Numbered from the stretch's first letter, positions 22,537-33,677 are shown. The stretch: 64,000 nt of DNA from Dermacentor variabilis (GCF_050947875.1 NC_134570.1:208349750-208413749); one strand, 5' to 3'. Numbers and translations: made by a program. The notes: generated by a model from the sequence alone, not told the origin.

Positions 22537-24110
22537 CAAGAGCGGTGACTTCGTGGCCGTCGAGAAGCACGTTAAGGTCAGTGGTTTTTTGTCTGGCGCT
22601 GCAGTTAGGGTGAGGCATCGGGTCAGGGCTGCGTCGCGTTGTCCCAGTGATGCCACCTCGTGTCGTCAAGTCCCCATTAGAAAGCGTTTTCTTGTCCTTG
22701 AGGCTTCGTTTATGTGGCGCCGTGTCATCGCTACGTCGGAGGGAGGGCGCTTGCGGCGTCTTCATCGGCGGCGGAGCACCTTCGGCATTTTGACGAACAA
22801 CAACCATACCTCCATTTGTTGCCGCTTTTAGTTTCACAAATATGGGCCAGCGGACCGGCTACGGGTAGAGCCCGTGTATGATCGGTGCTGCGGCGAGTGG
22901 TAACGACCTGGCGACGGCGAGCGGGAAGTTTGTCAAGGTCTCCACTGAGTGGCTGCGAGGTAGTCGGCGATGTCTCGTGGTGGTTCTCGCAGCTGTAGAC
23001 GCTGCGCGTTGGCAGCAAACCCTCGTAGTCCCATCTCGCGCTACGGACACCGGCGGCATACGAGGGCAGCTTCTCCGCTGTGGTCGATGGTCCGGAGCGG
23101 ACGGAGGTCCGGAGCGCGCCATACGTCCGTCTTCCTTGGGACGTTGCCCAGATTCACAGGCGGGCAGGCTGCCGCCTCCAGCCTGGTGACATGTCCCTGG
23201 CATGGGCGGCGTGGAGGCGGATCTTGGCGGCGAGCAACGGCGGCGAAGGTCATCGCTCCAGGCTGGGAATGTGTTGATTCCGGATAGACTTGGGGAACTT
23301 CCAATGACCGCTGGATTTGGGACCCAATGACCCCACTAAGTCAGCAATTCAGGTCACCTGAGGCTGCGACCTTGGGAGCATCCTATGTTGATCCTCGCGC
23401 ACAATTGCTCGGATGGACTCACGCAAATCATTGCTGCCAAATGCTTGGACCTCGTATTTCGGCGTAACCATTTGGCGATCATATATTGTCTGCTGAGCAT
23501 TTCCAGCGCTTTCTCGTTGGCCGTGGTTTCCGATGAAAATTTCGCGACAGTCTTCGGTGGGTTACGAATTACTCCCGCGAACAGGTATTGCTTCACGACC
23601 CTCATCGGGGATGAATTTTCTTTTCTCCTGACATGCCAGGGTCTGCCTGACGAAACAAGCGGCTTACCCTTCAGTGAAGATAGCGACTTTTTCGTTAGGT
23701 AGCTGCGTCCGAAGTTCTGAGAAGACTTTAGCCTATTCTCTCCGCACTACGCTCGCCTGAAGAAAGCTGCTGCGAAACAGGTCCCTTGACGTTAAGGTTC
23801 ACTGTCGATTTTCAAACCATATGTTTGAGCAGAGTCATCCTTGCAGTTCCAGTTGTAGAATGTCGCGACTCTTTCGTAGGTCTCTAGCGAGATTTCTGGG
23901 CCTTCAGCCGCGAAAGGTCGCTGGCCCCCGATGTTGTCGCAGCAGAACAGGCAACGATAGAGTTGTCATCGCGCCTACTCACTTGGTGTTGGTCTTTCTG
24001 GCCGGCTCGGGTGGAAGTCCGTGCTCCGGGGTGGATTTAATAGCCAGCGGCTAGCTCGATGGTCCACGCCGACGTTAGTGATGTCTTCCCGGTTAGGGCT
24101 TCTTCACGCA
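22537..24110 (-). pseudogene. Gypsy-2 gag and start of protease
   Basis: On the minus strand the gag C-terminus shows MTFAAVARRQDPPPRRP, NVPRKTDVWRAPDLRPL and a damaged zinc-knuckle region (HSGEAALVCRRCP). An Arg/Ser-rich stretch follows, then the protease start LNVLLDGHEVTALVNT, where the expected DTG Asp reads Asn. It stops at 22537, where LINE-1 ends. Frameshifted and inactive. Confidence 0.72.
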
Positions 24111-24164
24111 TCTCCGTGGGTGTCCGGAACGTGAACGATGATACACCTCCACCATATTTTATGT

Positions 24165-24582
24165 TGTAGTGACGGGGAACAAATAAGCAGTAGTGAAACC
24201 TTTGAGCAATGAAAACTGCTTATTGGGCGAACCTGTGCCCAGAAACACAAGTAACACAAGTGCAATGATAGTGGCGAGCACAGCTGGCGATTGTCGAAAA
24301 TCTGATGAGTGGGTCAAGTGCGTCGACTTTTATACATGAATCGTCGAAGGTTCCGGCGTAATCGCTGGTGTCCGCGTGCCTTCCCGAAAGCACTACACAA
24401 TGCGCGTCGTGTAAACAATCAGATTACACAAGGTTCGGCGACAGTAGAAACGGATGAACCATCGATAACATTCGAGAAACTTCCAATGCATGCAGGCGCT
24501 TCCTGTACCGAGCGGTAAGGTTTAACATTTGTTAGCCGGTGAAAAGCGGTCACAGGAGAAATATAATCAATGTCACGTGTCA
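24165..24582 (-). repeat. Gypsy-2 5' LTR (family copy B)
   Basis: Starts TGTAGTGACGGGG, ends CACGTGTCA. It aligns along its whole length with 7819-8243. Confidence 0.83.
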
Positions 24583-25812
24583 ATGGGCAAGTGCCAATTT
24601 CATTGACCACGTGTTGGTTTTCTGCTTTCAAGTGACAAGGTTTATGCTTTCTTTTAATGCGAAGCATTCTTGTCGAATGTAGCGTACCTCTTTTTTTTTG
24701 TCATCTGCCATCCGTTTTACGAATTTAATGGGCCGATCCCGAAGGCTATACAGTACAACGAGCTAGTGCAGTCCTTGGGCCGATTCCCAAGGGTAGTGTC
24801 AAGCGCAGTCTTAAAATGTGAGCCAATCCCGAAGATAGCGGCCGCAGTGCCGAAGGGCCCCGAAAGGCAAACGCTTATCGCTTGACACATCCGCTCTCTA
24901 CTTCCCGGAAAGCGCGCCAGGCTTCTTCCACAAGTGGCGTGGAATCCCTACGCATCTAGAAATCGAAGTGACGATATATGCCAGACGCCGTAGTGACGTC
25001 AGGACTCTTCGTGAGAGAGGCGCTCACTTCTTCCCGCTTCATTGCACCTTGGGAACTGCGTCTCCACGCCGCTATACTGGACCGTCTCCCGCCAGGATGC
25101 CAAGTCCCAAGAAGTTTCTTAGCCAAGCCTAGCTTCAGGAATGTAAGCCTAAGCGCGCCGAGCCCGTAGAAACGGCTCGGACGCTTGAGGACCGCGCTGC
25201 CCTGGTGGAACTAAGGCGGATCGCCGAAAATGCACGCGATGCCACCAAAGCAGGGAAAATGGAGTTGACCATGGTGATGATGATGATGACGTTATGGTGG
25301 GGGTGGTCCTCTTTTATCGCGCGTACTCACTAAGACCAAGGATCAGGCGTCAGGAAGTTGCTTAAGACGATTCTATTTGAAAAAGAGAAACTGAAATTAA
25401 AAGGAAAAACAAAAGGAAATATTATGCACATCCCGCGTACTGTGAAAATCAGAGACGATGAGCAGAACAAGAACAAGTTAAAGCGGGAGCCAACGTTTCT
25501 ACATATTGACTTGTCTTTTTTCACGCGCGACTGCCACTCGAGGCACTTTGCGTGTATTCGCGGGCTTGTTTCCCGCCTAGAAAAACTCTTTTATGTAGCA
25601 CGTATTCAGCAACACAAAGCTGTATCGGGAGTTTTTCGTGTTGCTCTACAATTTTCTCATTGACGCTTTTCATCTAATTATAATATTGCAGAAGTGCATT
25701 AACAAACTAGGGCTAATTATTTAATTAGGTAGAATGAAAAAAACTATTCCGAGTATCTGCACGCGACGGCAAGCAACATTACCGTTGTTCTGTGCAGCTG
25801 CGGGGCATTCGC
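24583..25812. other. GST intron 1, low-information stretch
   Basis: Contains a poly-T run and GC-rich segments. Around 25150-25270, coding-like sequence reads RTLEDRAALVELRRIAENAR followed by a short GATGAT repeat, probably part of a dispersed tick repeat. I cannot assign it. Confidence 0.4.

Positions 25813-25862
<50 letters not shown>
25813..25862. repeat. (ATTT)n microsatellite, LINE-2 3' tail
   Basis: About twelve copies of the tetranucleotide directly abut the LINE-2 3' UTR. They are read here as the element's 3' terminal repeat. Confidence 0.85.
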
Positions 25863-25863
<1 letters not shown>

Positions 25864-26446
25864 CCTCAAAATACCTCTGTTGCGGGGTTTTACATGAGCA
25901 ATGGTTAACCGTAAGTAGAAACAATTCAACAACAGAAAAGAAACACTAAATACAAGAATGCAACACTATGAATAACAAATACAGACAAGTAGTACATACA
26001 ACACATCCAGCAGTAAAATAACTAAATGTATATATAAGTAATGTTCAGCACATTAAAAAAATTTAGTTCACTTGATGTATACGTATAAAGCTTTCGATGC
26101 AGCGTTTTACAACCTGGAGAGAGAGAGCAGTGCATAACACTATTTAATAATGTCAGCCAGAAGAGCTTTACATTTATCGGGGTCGGTATTGTTTACAGCA
26201 TCGACGGGTAACTGGTTCCAATCCTTTGCCGTTTGGACGAAAAATGAAGTCATATGCGCAATAGTATGGGCTTGTGAGGGATGAACAGCTTTTTGGTGAC
26301 TTATGCGAAGTGATAGTCGATGAGCGGGAGTGATGACGGCGGAGTTAATCGACGGGTGATAAAATTTGTGAAAAGTCGAAAGCCTCTCAATTTTGCGGCG
26401 GCATTCAAAACTGAGAAGGTTGGCCCGGGATTTTAGTGCTGTGACG

Positions 26447-28850
26447 TTAGTTAGATAAGAGCAATCTGAACCTTGCAGCGCGATTTTGGACCGATTCGAA
26501 CATGTTTGAAAAGTTAATCTGATGGGGGTCCCAAACTGCTCTGGCGTACTCGAGTTTAGGTTGTACTAGCGTTTGGTAAGCAAGTATTTTCAGAGAGGAC
26601 GGGGAGTGATGCAACTTCCGACGTAAATAAGCGAGGGTGCGGTTAGCATCGTTTGTGATGTTAACTATGTGAGCCGACCGTGTAAGATCACCAAATAGGC
26701 AGATGCCAAGATATTTATTTGAGTTTAGGGAAGATATTTGGGAACCGTAAATTGTGCAACATATTGTGGAATACGACGACTGACGGTGGAAGGGAATGAG
26801 TGCAGATTTCTTTGTGTCGAGGAACATCAACCACATGCCGCACCATTTTTCGACGTGATGCAGATCATTTTGGAGCTTGGTAGAGTCAAGTTTGTTGTTG
26901 ATGCTGCGGTAGATAACAGCCATCGGCGAATAATCGAATGTTACAGGAGATATTATTGGGAAGATCATTTATATAAATTAGGAAAAGTGAAAGGCCCTGA
27001 ACCGTGCCCTGGGGCACGCCCAAGACAACCGGTGCGTTACGAGGCGCACGGTTGTTAGCCCACACAAACTGTTGATGATTAGTAAGGAAGTCACGCACCC
27101 AGTTTAGGACAAGCGGGTTAAATGCGACAGTTTAACTAGAAGGCGTTGATGAGCAACTTTGTCAAAAGCTTTCTCAAAATCTAAAAAGAGTCCGTCGACG
27201 GGCACGTTAACGTCTAGGCTGGAGCTGATATTGTTAATGAACAGGGCTAGTTCGGTAGAGCGTGAGCGATCTTATAGAAATCCATGTTGGCAGGGATGAA
27301 AAAATTTACGGTTGTTAGAAATTTCATAATGTGTGAATAAATTATGCGCTCCATTATTTTTGAAGGGGCACTTGTAATCGCTATGGGGCGATAGTTCTCT
27401 TGCGATGGTTTAGGGCCGTTCTTGTGCATAGGAATTATTTTGCCAACCTTCCAGTCATGAGGTGCAATGCCGGTCACGGGGCATGGCTGGAAAACCTGCG
27501 ATAAAAGAGCGCTGGAAATGCACTTTGTATGTTTTAGGATATCTGCACTGATGCAATCGATTCCAACTGACGATGTAAGTCTCAGGCGCTCGATTATTTT
27601 TATTATTCCGTTAGCTTCAATTTTTATGCCACGCATGTCATGGTGATCAGAGTAGGGATAATCTGGGAGATCGCCTACAGGCTCCCCGGTAAACACTGAA
27701 GAGAAGGTAGAGTTTAGTATTACAGCGACGTCCTCGTGTCGCACGGGAAAGTTGAGGTCATCACTGAGTGATATAAGCGGACAAGGCTTAGGGTTGATAA
27801 CTTGACAGGACTGTTTCGTAGGATAGCCGGTAAAGTGGATGATAGGAAGGAACGTTTAGTTTTGGTTTTGGTTTTGGTAGCGAGAGAGTCGAATTCCTTT
27901 TCAGTGATGTGGTACCTATTCCATGCGGAAAGTGTGTTAGATTGTTTTGCCGAACGAAATTGTCTTTTCATCTTGTTCTTCAGTCGCTATAACGCGTTGT
28001 TAAACCACGGTAAAGCTCGTTCTGTTACGGTGATTGTGTTGACATATGAATCAACTAATTCTTTTATTTTATTTTTGAACTCGACTGAACGTTGAGAAAA
28101 GTTGTTGATAAAAATCTATAGAAAACTCGTTTAATTCCTTGTTAATGGCGCCATAGTCACCTTTATCATAAAGTGTTAATGTCTTTGTTTGCTTTTTAAT
28201 GTGTGTTTGGTCACAAGAATATGTACCGTGAAGTACTGCGTGATCACTGAGACCACGTAAGTGCTTGAGTGGCGGAATTTGATCGGGGTGGGTTGTGAGC
28301 ACGAGGTCTAGTATGTGGGTGAATGTGCGCTTTCTCTTGTAGTCTTTGTGCCAAGCTGAAATAGGTTAAAAATGAGGCATGTGTTAATAAAATCGCTTTC
28401 GATGAAACGTTCCGACGCCGCGAGGGCGAGATCGTTCCACGTTATTGATGGAAAATTGAAATCGCCAAGTAATATTAACACTGAGCGGGGGTACAGTACA
28501 AGCAGACAATATAGCGCATCATGGAATTTGTTGAAGAAGGCACAGTCAGCGTCTGGAGGTCGGTAACACGGGCCGATAATCAGAGGTGAGTGGAAAACTT
28601 CGAACGTATGAAAATGATTTCTAGGTCACTATGGTTAACAAGTTGATAACAGCGTAAGCTACGGTGAGTTGCAATTAGGACGCCCCCACTTCGCCTGTTA
28701 ACGCAGTCGCGCCGAAAGATGTTGAAGACTGGTAAGCAAGAAGCGATTTCGGATTCGATAACGGAATAATGCAACCATGTTTAAGTTAGTGCAATTATTT
28801 TGTTTCTGTAGTGTCAATTATGTTACGCAAAGAATCAAGCTTCGGTAATA
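26447..28850 (-). pseudogene. LINE-2 ORF2: endonuclease and reverse transcriptase
   Basis: Endonuclease pieces: IFRRDCVNRRSGGVLIATHR (near 28700), a GDFNFPSITWNDLA-type motif near 28440, and LRGLSDHAVLHGTY (near 28250). RT pieces: [40 protein letters not shown] followed by NDLPNN, then MWLMFLDTKKSALIPFHRQ and YLGICLFGDLTRSAHI with a PKLEYARAVWDPH block. The FADD-type box reads FADG, so one catalytic Asp is lost. Several frames are involved. Confidence 0.82.
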
Positions 28851-28861
28851 TACTCCGAATA

Positions 28862-29553
28862 TTAATGTAAAGGAAAGCAAAGAGTTACGGTTGTTTTCTT
28901 GCAAGAGTGACGGCCTTTAGCTACGAGTGACAAGCAACAACTTTCCAAGAAGCGTGGTCGTACAACAACGTCGAAATTCCCATGCTTAGCTTGCTGTAGC
29001 GTATACTTGAAGAGTTTGCCCTGTGCGCTTGCGAACTCGAGTATTTGCTCAAGGACCAACCGAATGGCTGGAGAAGTCTTTGGAAACGCTGTATGAAGAA
29101 CCCTTCAGTTTTCTGGCACTTGATAGAAGAGTCTCCTTAAGCTTGAAGTGCGTAAATTTCACGACGATAGGTATGTTCGCATTTGGCTGGAAAGACCCAA
29201 GCTGATGTGCCCGGTCAATATCCGCTGGCTGCACGTGAATTTCGAGCTTCTCAGCGCACAGCTTAGTTACTAGTTTTTCGTATCGCTCCCTCGTCTCCCG
29301 AGTCGAGTCATCAAAGCCAAAGAAAACGAGGTTCAACCGACGTGCCCTGTCTTCGTGATCATCCGTTCCTGCAGCTAGGCTAGCGATTTTCGACGCGCTC
29401 CCTTCCGAGAGGGCCCGGTATTAGTTACTTGTTCTTTCATTGTTGTGATGGATGAGCAATCGTCTTCAGTTTTAGTGAGTCTTTTATTGATTTCGACAAA
29501 ACGTTTATCGAGTTCCGAAAGCTTAGAGCGAACGGATTTCAATATCGCGCTTA
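28862..29553 (-). pseudogene. LINE-2 ORF1 remnant
   Basis: A coiled-coil segment (KLSELDKRFVEINKRLTKTE, right end) precedes an RRM-like segment with NLVFFGFDDSTRE, the conserved DRAHQLGSF motif and IPIVVKFTHFKLKE. The architecture matches 12006-12606. Stops and frame changes are present, and the extreme 5' end is missing. Confidence 0.72.
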
Positions 29554-30605
29554 AGTAAATTTGAGTGCGCTGATGAAAATGGAAGACGGCGCTTGTGAGA
29601 CCGAGAAACATAATGCCAACATACATGCTTGCTTGAGAACGAGCGCTCCAAGTCTAAGAAATGCAGTTGGGGTTATGTCTCCTCCATCTCACAAGAACCT
29701 TCTTCCATTTTCATCAGCGCACTCAAAGTTACTTAAGCGCGGTATTGCAAGATCTTGCATGAAGGCGACCCTCAGGAGGTCTTGTGACCACCAAGTAGAT
29801 GTAAGCTTCGAATTGCAAGCAGCCAGGCTGAAGCGCGCAGGCTTCCCGTTACCACTTTTGTCTAGAATCGCTGAAAGCCTCGCAACAAGCCTTCAAAGAA
29901 AGCAGTCGGCAGCTTCTCAATCTGAGAATCACTCACGACAAATGGTTGCGGTTATCCCACAGGTGCACCAGGTTGCGCATAATCTCAAGAAGATAGTCAG
30001 CAAGGCCGGCGTTAGGCTGTCGTTCCCTGCCAGAAATAAGTTAGGTAGTCCGTGCCACCAAGTCAATCGGGTGACCGAGAACAGTAAAATAAGTTGTAAA
30101 AAGCAGCGCAGACAGAGGTTTGTTGTTGAGTGTTGTGACTGTGTGGTCTATGAGATTCTTCTTTCATGCAAGCGTTTCTACATCGGTCAAACGGGGTGGT
30201 GCATCAATGATTGCATGCGCGAACACTCAAACAAGGTTCAAAAACAAGCTAGAGATAGTCGATTATCACTGCATCGCAATGAATGCGGCTACAAGCCATC
30301 TTTGAAAGATGTGACCTATTTGTCAAAATACCGCGGTGACCACGCACGTCTTATTTCCGAAACCTAAATTTCACATTGATAATAGTGGCGAAACATGTGT
30401 TAGCCCTCCTCCATTTCTCTCCTTCCGTAGGAGATAGCCTTCCTATCTCATGGATTGCAATTTCTGCCCAGCACATGATGGATTCCTGTTGTTTTTGCGC
30501 TTTGAGATAGTGGCAGAGAACATATATGCTGACTGAAAGAATAAAGACACTTGGTTGTTAGCGCTGTGGTCTGTGTCTCTCTCTTCGTCCAGTTGTTCAG
30601 CGCTG
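29553..30605 (+). mobile_element. Penelope-like element, 3' part
   Basis: A 5'-truncated Penelope-like retroelement on the plus strand. It carries the end of the RT, the linker and a GIY-YIG endonuclease, then a tail with AATAAAGACACTTGG and a CT-rich end near 30605. At the truncated 5' end, 29536-29586 is an inverted copy of about 29704-29752, a rearrangement of the kind often seen at Penelope-like 5' junctions. It sits about 60 bp into GST intron 1, opposite to GST. Confidence 0.78.
29690..30366 (+). pseudogene. Penelope-like polyprotein C-terminus with GIY-YIG endonuclease
   Basis: Open frame with LLPFSSAHSKLLKRGIARSC, QAARLKRAGFP and, after a linker, the endonuclease: VVYEILLSCKRFYIGQTGWC and INDCMREHSNKV followed by LHRNECGY. 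YEI and YIG are the two parts of the GIY-YIG signature, and REH carries a conserved Arg and His. This nuclease is the hallmark of Penelope-like elements, where it cuts the target DNA. The frame is open from 29561 to the stop at 30367, but the RT core is absent, so the copy is not functional. Confidence 0.82.
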
Positions 30606-30665
30606 TTTACTGCTCGTAATCAAGAACCAAGCAACCCAAATGCGTGCTCTTCCACTTTCTCTCAC

Positions 30666-30806
30666 CTTTAAATACTCCGGTGTCACGTGGTCCCCTTTGA
30701 ACATATCCAGGTTCCGTAGCTCCAGGTCAACTCCGACGTGTCTGGCCACCATGCGCACGAATGCGCAGGGCGGGCTGCCGTACTGGTTGTACAGAGCCAC
30801 GGGCAT
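30666..30806 (-). CDS. Glutathione S-transferase, coding exon 1
   Basis: The first exon of a cytosolic GST, an enzyme that conjugates glutathione to electrophiles and is linked to detoxification and acaricide tolerance in ticks. The 47 codons start MPVALYNQYGSPPCAFVRMV and end TPEYLK, then the donor GTGAGA in phase 0. Ser11 in the GSPPC motif is at the place of the catalytic serine of Delta/Epsilon-type GSTs; DLELRNLDMFKGDH forms the next strand and helix. The ATG at 30804-30806 is chosen because GSTs start a few residues before this tyrosine; the frame stays open upstream without homology. Exon 2 is at 818-876, 29.8 kb away. The class assignment is tentative. Confidence 0.88.
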
Positions 30807-30848
30807 GCCGGAGACCGAGAGCGCGCGACACTCGACAATCCGCTCTTC

Positions 30849-30856
30849 TATATATA
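30849..30856 (-). promoter_or_regulatory. TATA box of the GST gene
   Basis: TATATATA on the minus strand, 43 to 50 bases upstream of the GST start codon. It would place transcription start near 30820-30830 and give a very short 5' UTR. This rests on position and sequence only. Confidence 0.5.
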
Positions 30857-32029
30857 GGCTCAGATAAATAATATCCTGGCAACGTATTGCGAATACTGCG
30901 GCACAGCGGAGCGTCTCTCTGCACCGTGCTACGAGCAACGACGTTTCTGCGACCGCTGGTGCAAAAGAAATGCACCGGAGCGAAAGCGGTCGGTGAGGGC
31001 GACAGACGGGTATCCGCTACCGTTCGCCCTGAGAAACCAGTTCACTGAGTGCGGCACGTGTATGTCGCGCTTTCCGGCAGTGTGTGCACCGGCGATTACG
31101 GCGAGCAGAGGCCGTGAATAGCGTGGTATCGCGGTCAGCGACCTCTCTTATTTCGCAAGCAAATAAAGCAGCGCGGGTCGCGCTTTCCAAGTGATTGCCG
31201 CCACCGCGTTGCTTTTGTGGAACGGCGAGGTCATTTTCTGTTAATTGTGCTATCCATTTTGTGCGTTTATAGTTGAGAGCTTTTAGTAAAAATGTCAGTG
31301 CGTGTGGCCTCTCGTTTTTTCGTTTCTCTTTGTTTTGCGTCCCTAGAATCGATTTCTCTTAGCTGCAAGAAGTAGCCATATTAAAAAGTGCGGCTTCGAT
31401 AATAAAATTTCGGTGCTGTAGATAAAATCTCCGACGCTCGGAATCCCACATGCGCGAACAGGAACCGAGGTACTCGAATATAGGTCCGCGAGGAATGTTC
31501 AAAGGATCCCCAACACCTCGACAAATCGCAGTTCCTCTCCTACTGTCTCAAGAAAGCAATCTTGACGGGACGACGGTCCTCACCACTGCAACAACATTGG
31601 ATCGGCCCTGCAAAGTGTTGATAGGACGCCCCCTCCCCCTCCCCCCGTTTATTAGGCTCAAACTCTGTGCCCGTTTCTTCGTTGTTGTTGTTGTTCAAGA
31701 AAGTTCACGTCTGTTGTTAACACAGAAGGAGAGAATAAAACGCGACTATTCCTGAATTTATCTACAATGAGATGGAAGCCACCGAAACCGGTGCTTCACA
31801 AGCGCAACAAAGCCTAGCTGGCCCCATGTACTGGCTCTCGCGATCCCCAGATCAGCCCGGCGCCACACTTCGCTCCGTTCGCAGAGTACCTCACTAGACC
31901 GATTGTCCACTTGAATATGACTATAGATCTGGGCTCAAATTTTTCATTAGGGAGTATCAGGATCGTCGGTGACTTTTTTTTTTCTTTTTTGTCAGCAGAG
32001 AGCTTTCCTTGGTTCTTTCACCCATGCCC

Positions 32030-32030
<1 letters not shown>
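30857..32030. other. GST upstream region, no gene seen
   Basis: Likely holds the GST promoter-proximal sequence on its left side. It has a GC-richer part to about 31200, then mixed sequence. No coding motif or transposon end was recognised. Confidence 0.45.

Positions 32031-32124
<94 letters not shown>
32030..32124. repeat. (TA)n microsatellite
   Basis: Over 40 uninterrupted TA dinucleotides. The open frame running through it (alternating Ile-Tyr) is an artefact of the repeat. Confidence 0.95.
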
Positions 32125-32349
32125 CTTAACATACAGCATGTATACATTTCACAGCATGCCCTTGTTTAATATACCATGTTTATGTAGTTGCAGGATGCCC
32201 TATTCGCAGTTTCGACTTTTGGGCCTCTTTCTGTAATTATACTATTCACGATGTACTGTAAATACGAAGTAAAAACTTTGAAAACTTCGGAATCCGTTCT
32301 CGTGGTAGGACCCTCATCCCGGTCATTTGCTTGTTCTAAGTGGTCCCGC

Positions 32350-32890
32350 GTGCTCCCTAGTAGTAGTAGTGAAAACTTTATTGAAAATGTCCGGCGATTT
32401 GGGCGGGGTGGGGCCATAAGCACCCCAGCCTAGGTGACGGCCTCGAGTCCTTGGACTCGGGCGGCATCCTCGGCGTGCCGGACGGCCCACAGTTGATCGG
32501 CGAGGTCGTGGCTGAGCAGGGCCGCCTCCCAACGCGCCCCTCGGTTCGAGACTGCCATTTCTATCCCGTTCATCGGGGATTCCTGCTGCTGGCTACCGGC
32601 GCATGCCCACAGCATGTGCTGCAGCGTCGCTCTGGCTCCGCACGCTTTACAGTCGTCGGACGGATAAATGTCGGGGTATGTCGCCGGATTAGGATATGTG
32701 TGTGTCTGCAATTGCCTCCAGGCAACCGCCTGTTTCTTGTTTAGTTTGGCGTGCGGTGGTGGGTATTTACATCTGTTCAATCTGTAGTGTTGCTTGATGT
32801 CTCTGAAAGTGGTCATGCGATCCCCCCACGTCCACTCCCGCATCGCTCTCGCGGTGGGCGCGACGTCGGGATTGCGTGCTCCCTCTCCAG
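32350..32890 (-). mobile_element. I-clade LINE, 3' end fragment
   Basis: The minus-strand frame at 32430-32843 reads WGDRMTTFRDIKQHYRLNRC, KLNKKQAVAWRQLQTHTYPN and the terminal zinc-binding motif CKACGARATLQHMLWAC, matching the C-terminus of the LINE at 36698-39472. An AATAAAGTTTTCACTACTAC tail lies at the left. Because it is 5'-truncated, only the terminal domain remains. Confidence 0.8.
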
Positions 32891-33273
32891 GAAAAAATTT
32901 CTAGCCAGGTCACTATAGGCCAATTGGTGGTTGGAATTTCGCCGCCCATACGAGGGCGCCGATGCCACAGCACGTGCCCAGAATATATACCAGAATAAAA
33001 GACATTCGCTGCGGATGTAGTTCCCTCAAGCTAAGACTTCTAGATATCGCATTTGCAAACTTAAAATAAATATTTAGTCAAAGCTTAAAACGTTCATGGC
33101 TGTGGGGGACGTGGCGAAAAAATGCAATGGGTGACAAAGCGAATGCATCTCTCGGGTCGATTACGAGCCTTCGTGAAATCGTCTTAAGCGTTACAGGAGT
33201 TGTGCGCATGAGCGAGCAGCCGCACGATGCAGTCGCGCGAGAGCGTCGAGGTGTCTAAATATTTTCACGTGGT

Positions 33274-33677
33274 TGTTACGGTCGAGAACACAGAAGCAAA
33301 ACTGTAAATGACGAAACTAACTCCTTATTGCGCGAACCTGTGCCCAGAAAAAGAGGCTACATTCAAAGCACAGCGATAGCGGCGAACAGAGTCAGCGATC
33401 ATCGAAAATCTGATCTGCCGGTAAAGCGCGTCGGCTTTTATACAACAGTCATCGAACTTTCCACAACAATCACTGGTGTCCGCTTATGTTCCAGAAAGTA
33501 CTACAGAATTCGCGTCACGCATACAGTCAGATTACACAAGCTTTGATGGCTGCAGACACCGGATAGAACCATCAATAACATTCGAGAAACTTTCCATACA
33601 TGCAGGCGCGTTTTGCGCTAAGCGATAATTTGGTAGGTGAAATGCGGTCCCCGAGAAAAGGATAAGTACACGTGTCA
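33274..33677 (-). repeat. Gypsy-4 3' LTR (family copy C)
   Basis: Aligns with copies A, B and D. Starts TGTTACGGTCGAGAAC, ends CACGTGTCA. In element direction the purine-rich AAGAGGGGGCCAT immediately precedes it. Confidence 0.83.

Larger units (their letters stand above)
7819..24582 (-). mobile_element. Gypsy-2, outer element of a four-level nest
   Basis: A minus-strand Gypsy element whose two LTRs (7819-8243 and 24165-24582) are of one family. Its internal part is split. Integrase, RNase H, RT and the C-terminal half of the protease lie at 8590-11425. The N-terminal part of the protease and the gag lie at 22537-24110. The protease reads up to ALVNT on the right and resumes at AKLKKVKTA on the left, so roughly eleven codons are lost where a LINE entered. 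No matching target duplication is visible (left flank CACGA, right flank ATGGG), so the pairing of the LTRs rests on family identity and protease continuity. Confidence 0.75.
25813..29553 (-). mobile_element. CR1/L2-like LINE-2
   Basis: A minus-strand non-LTR element. From right to left: ORF1, endonuclease, RT, 3' UTR and a 3' tail of (AAAT)n seen as (ATTT)n at 25813-25862 on the plus strand. Tandem short repeats at the 3' end fit this LINE group. Its 5' end is cut at about 29553 by the Penelope-like element. It lies in GST intron 1, same sense as GST. Confidence 0.83.

Noticed and set aside
22878..23287. Plus-strand frames of about 100 codons
   Set aside because: They overlap Gypsy-2 gag, which reads on the minus strand with recognisable motifs; the plus frames have none.
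7813..24587. Target-site duplication for Gypsy-2
   Set aside because: The flanks (CACGA left, ATGGG right) do not match; pairing of the LTRs is based on other evidence and stated as such.
25734..25949. Open frame with a run of LIY/F residues, looking like a membrane segment
   Set aside because: It is translation of the (ATTT)n tail of LINE-2 on the wrong strand.
31911..32129. 72-codon open frame ending in alternating Ile-Tyr
   Set aside because: It is produced by the (TA)n microsatellite.
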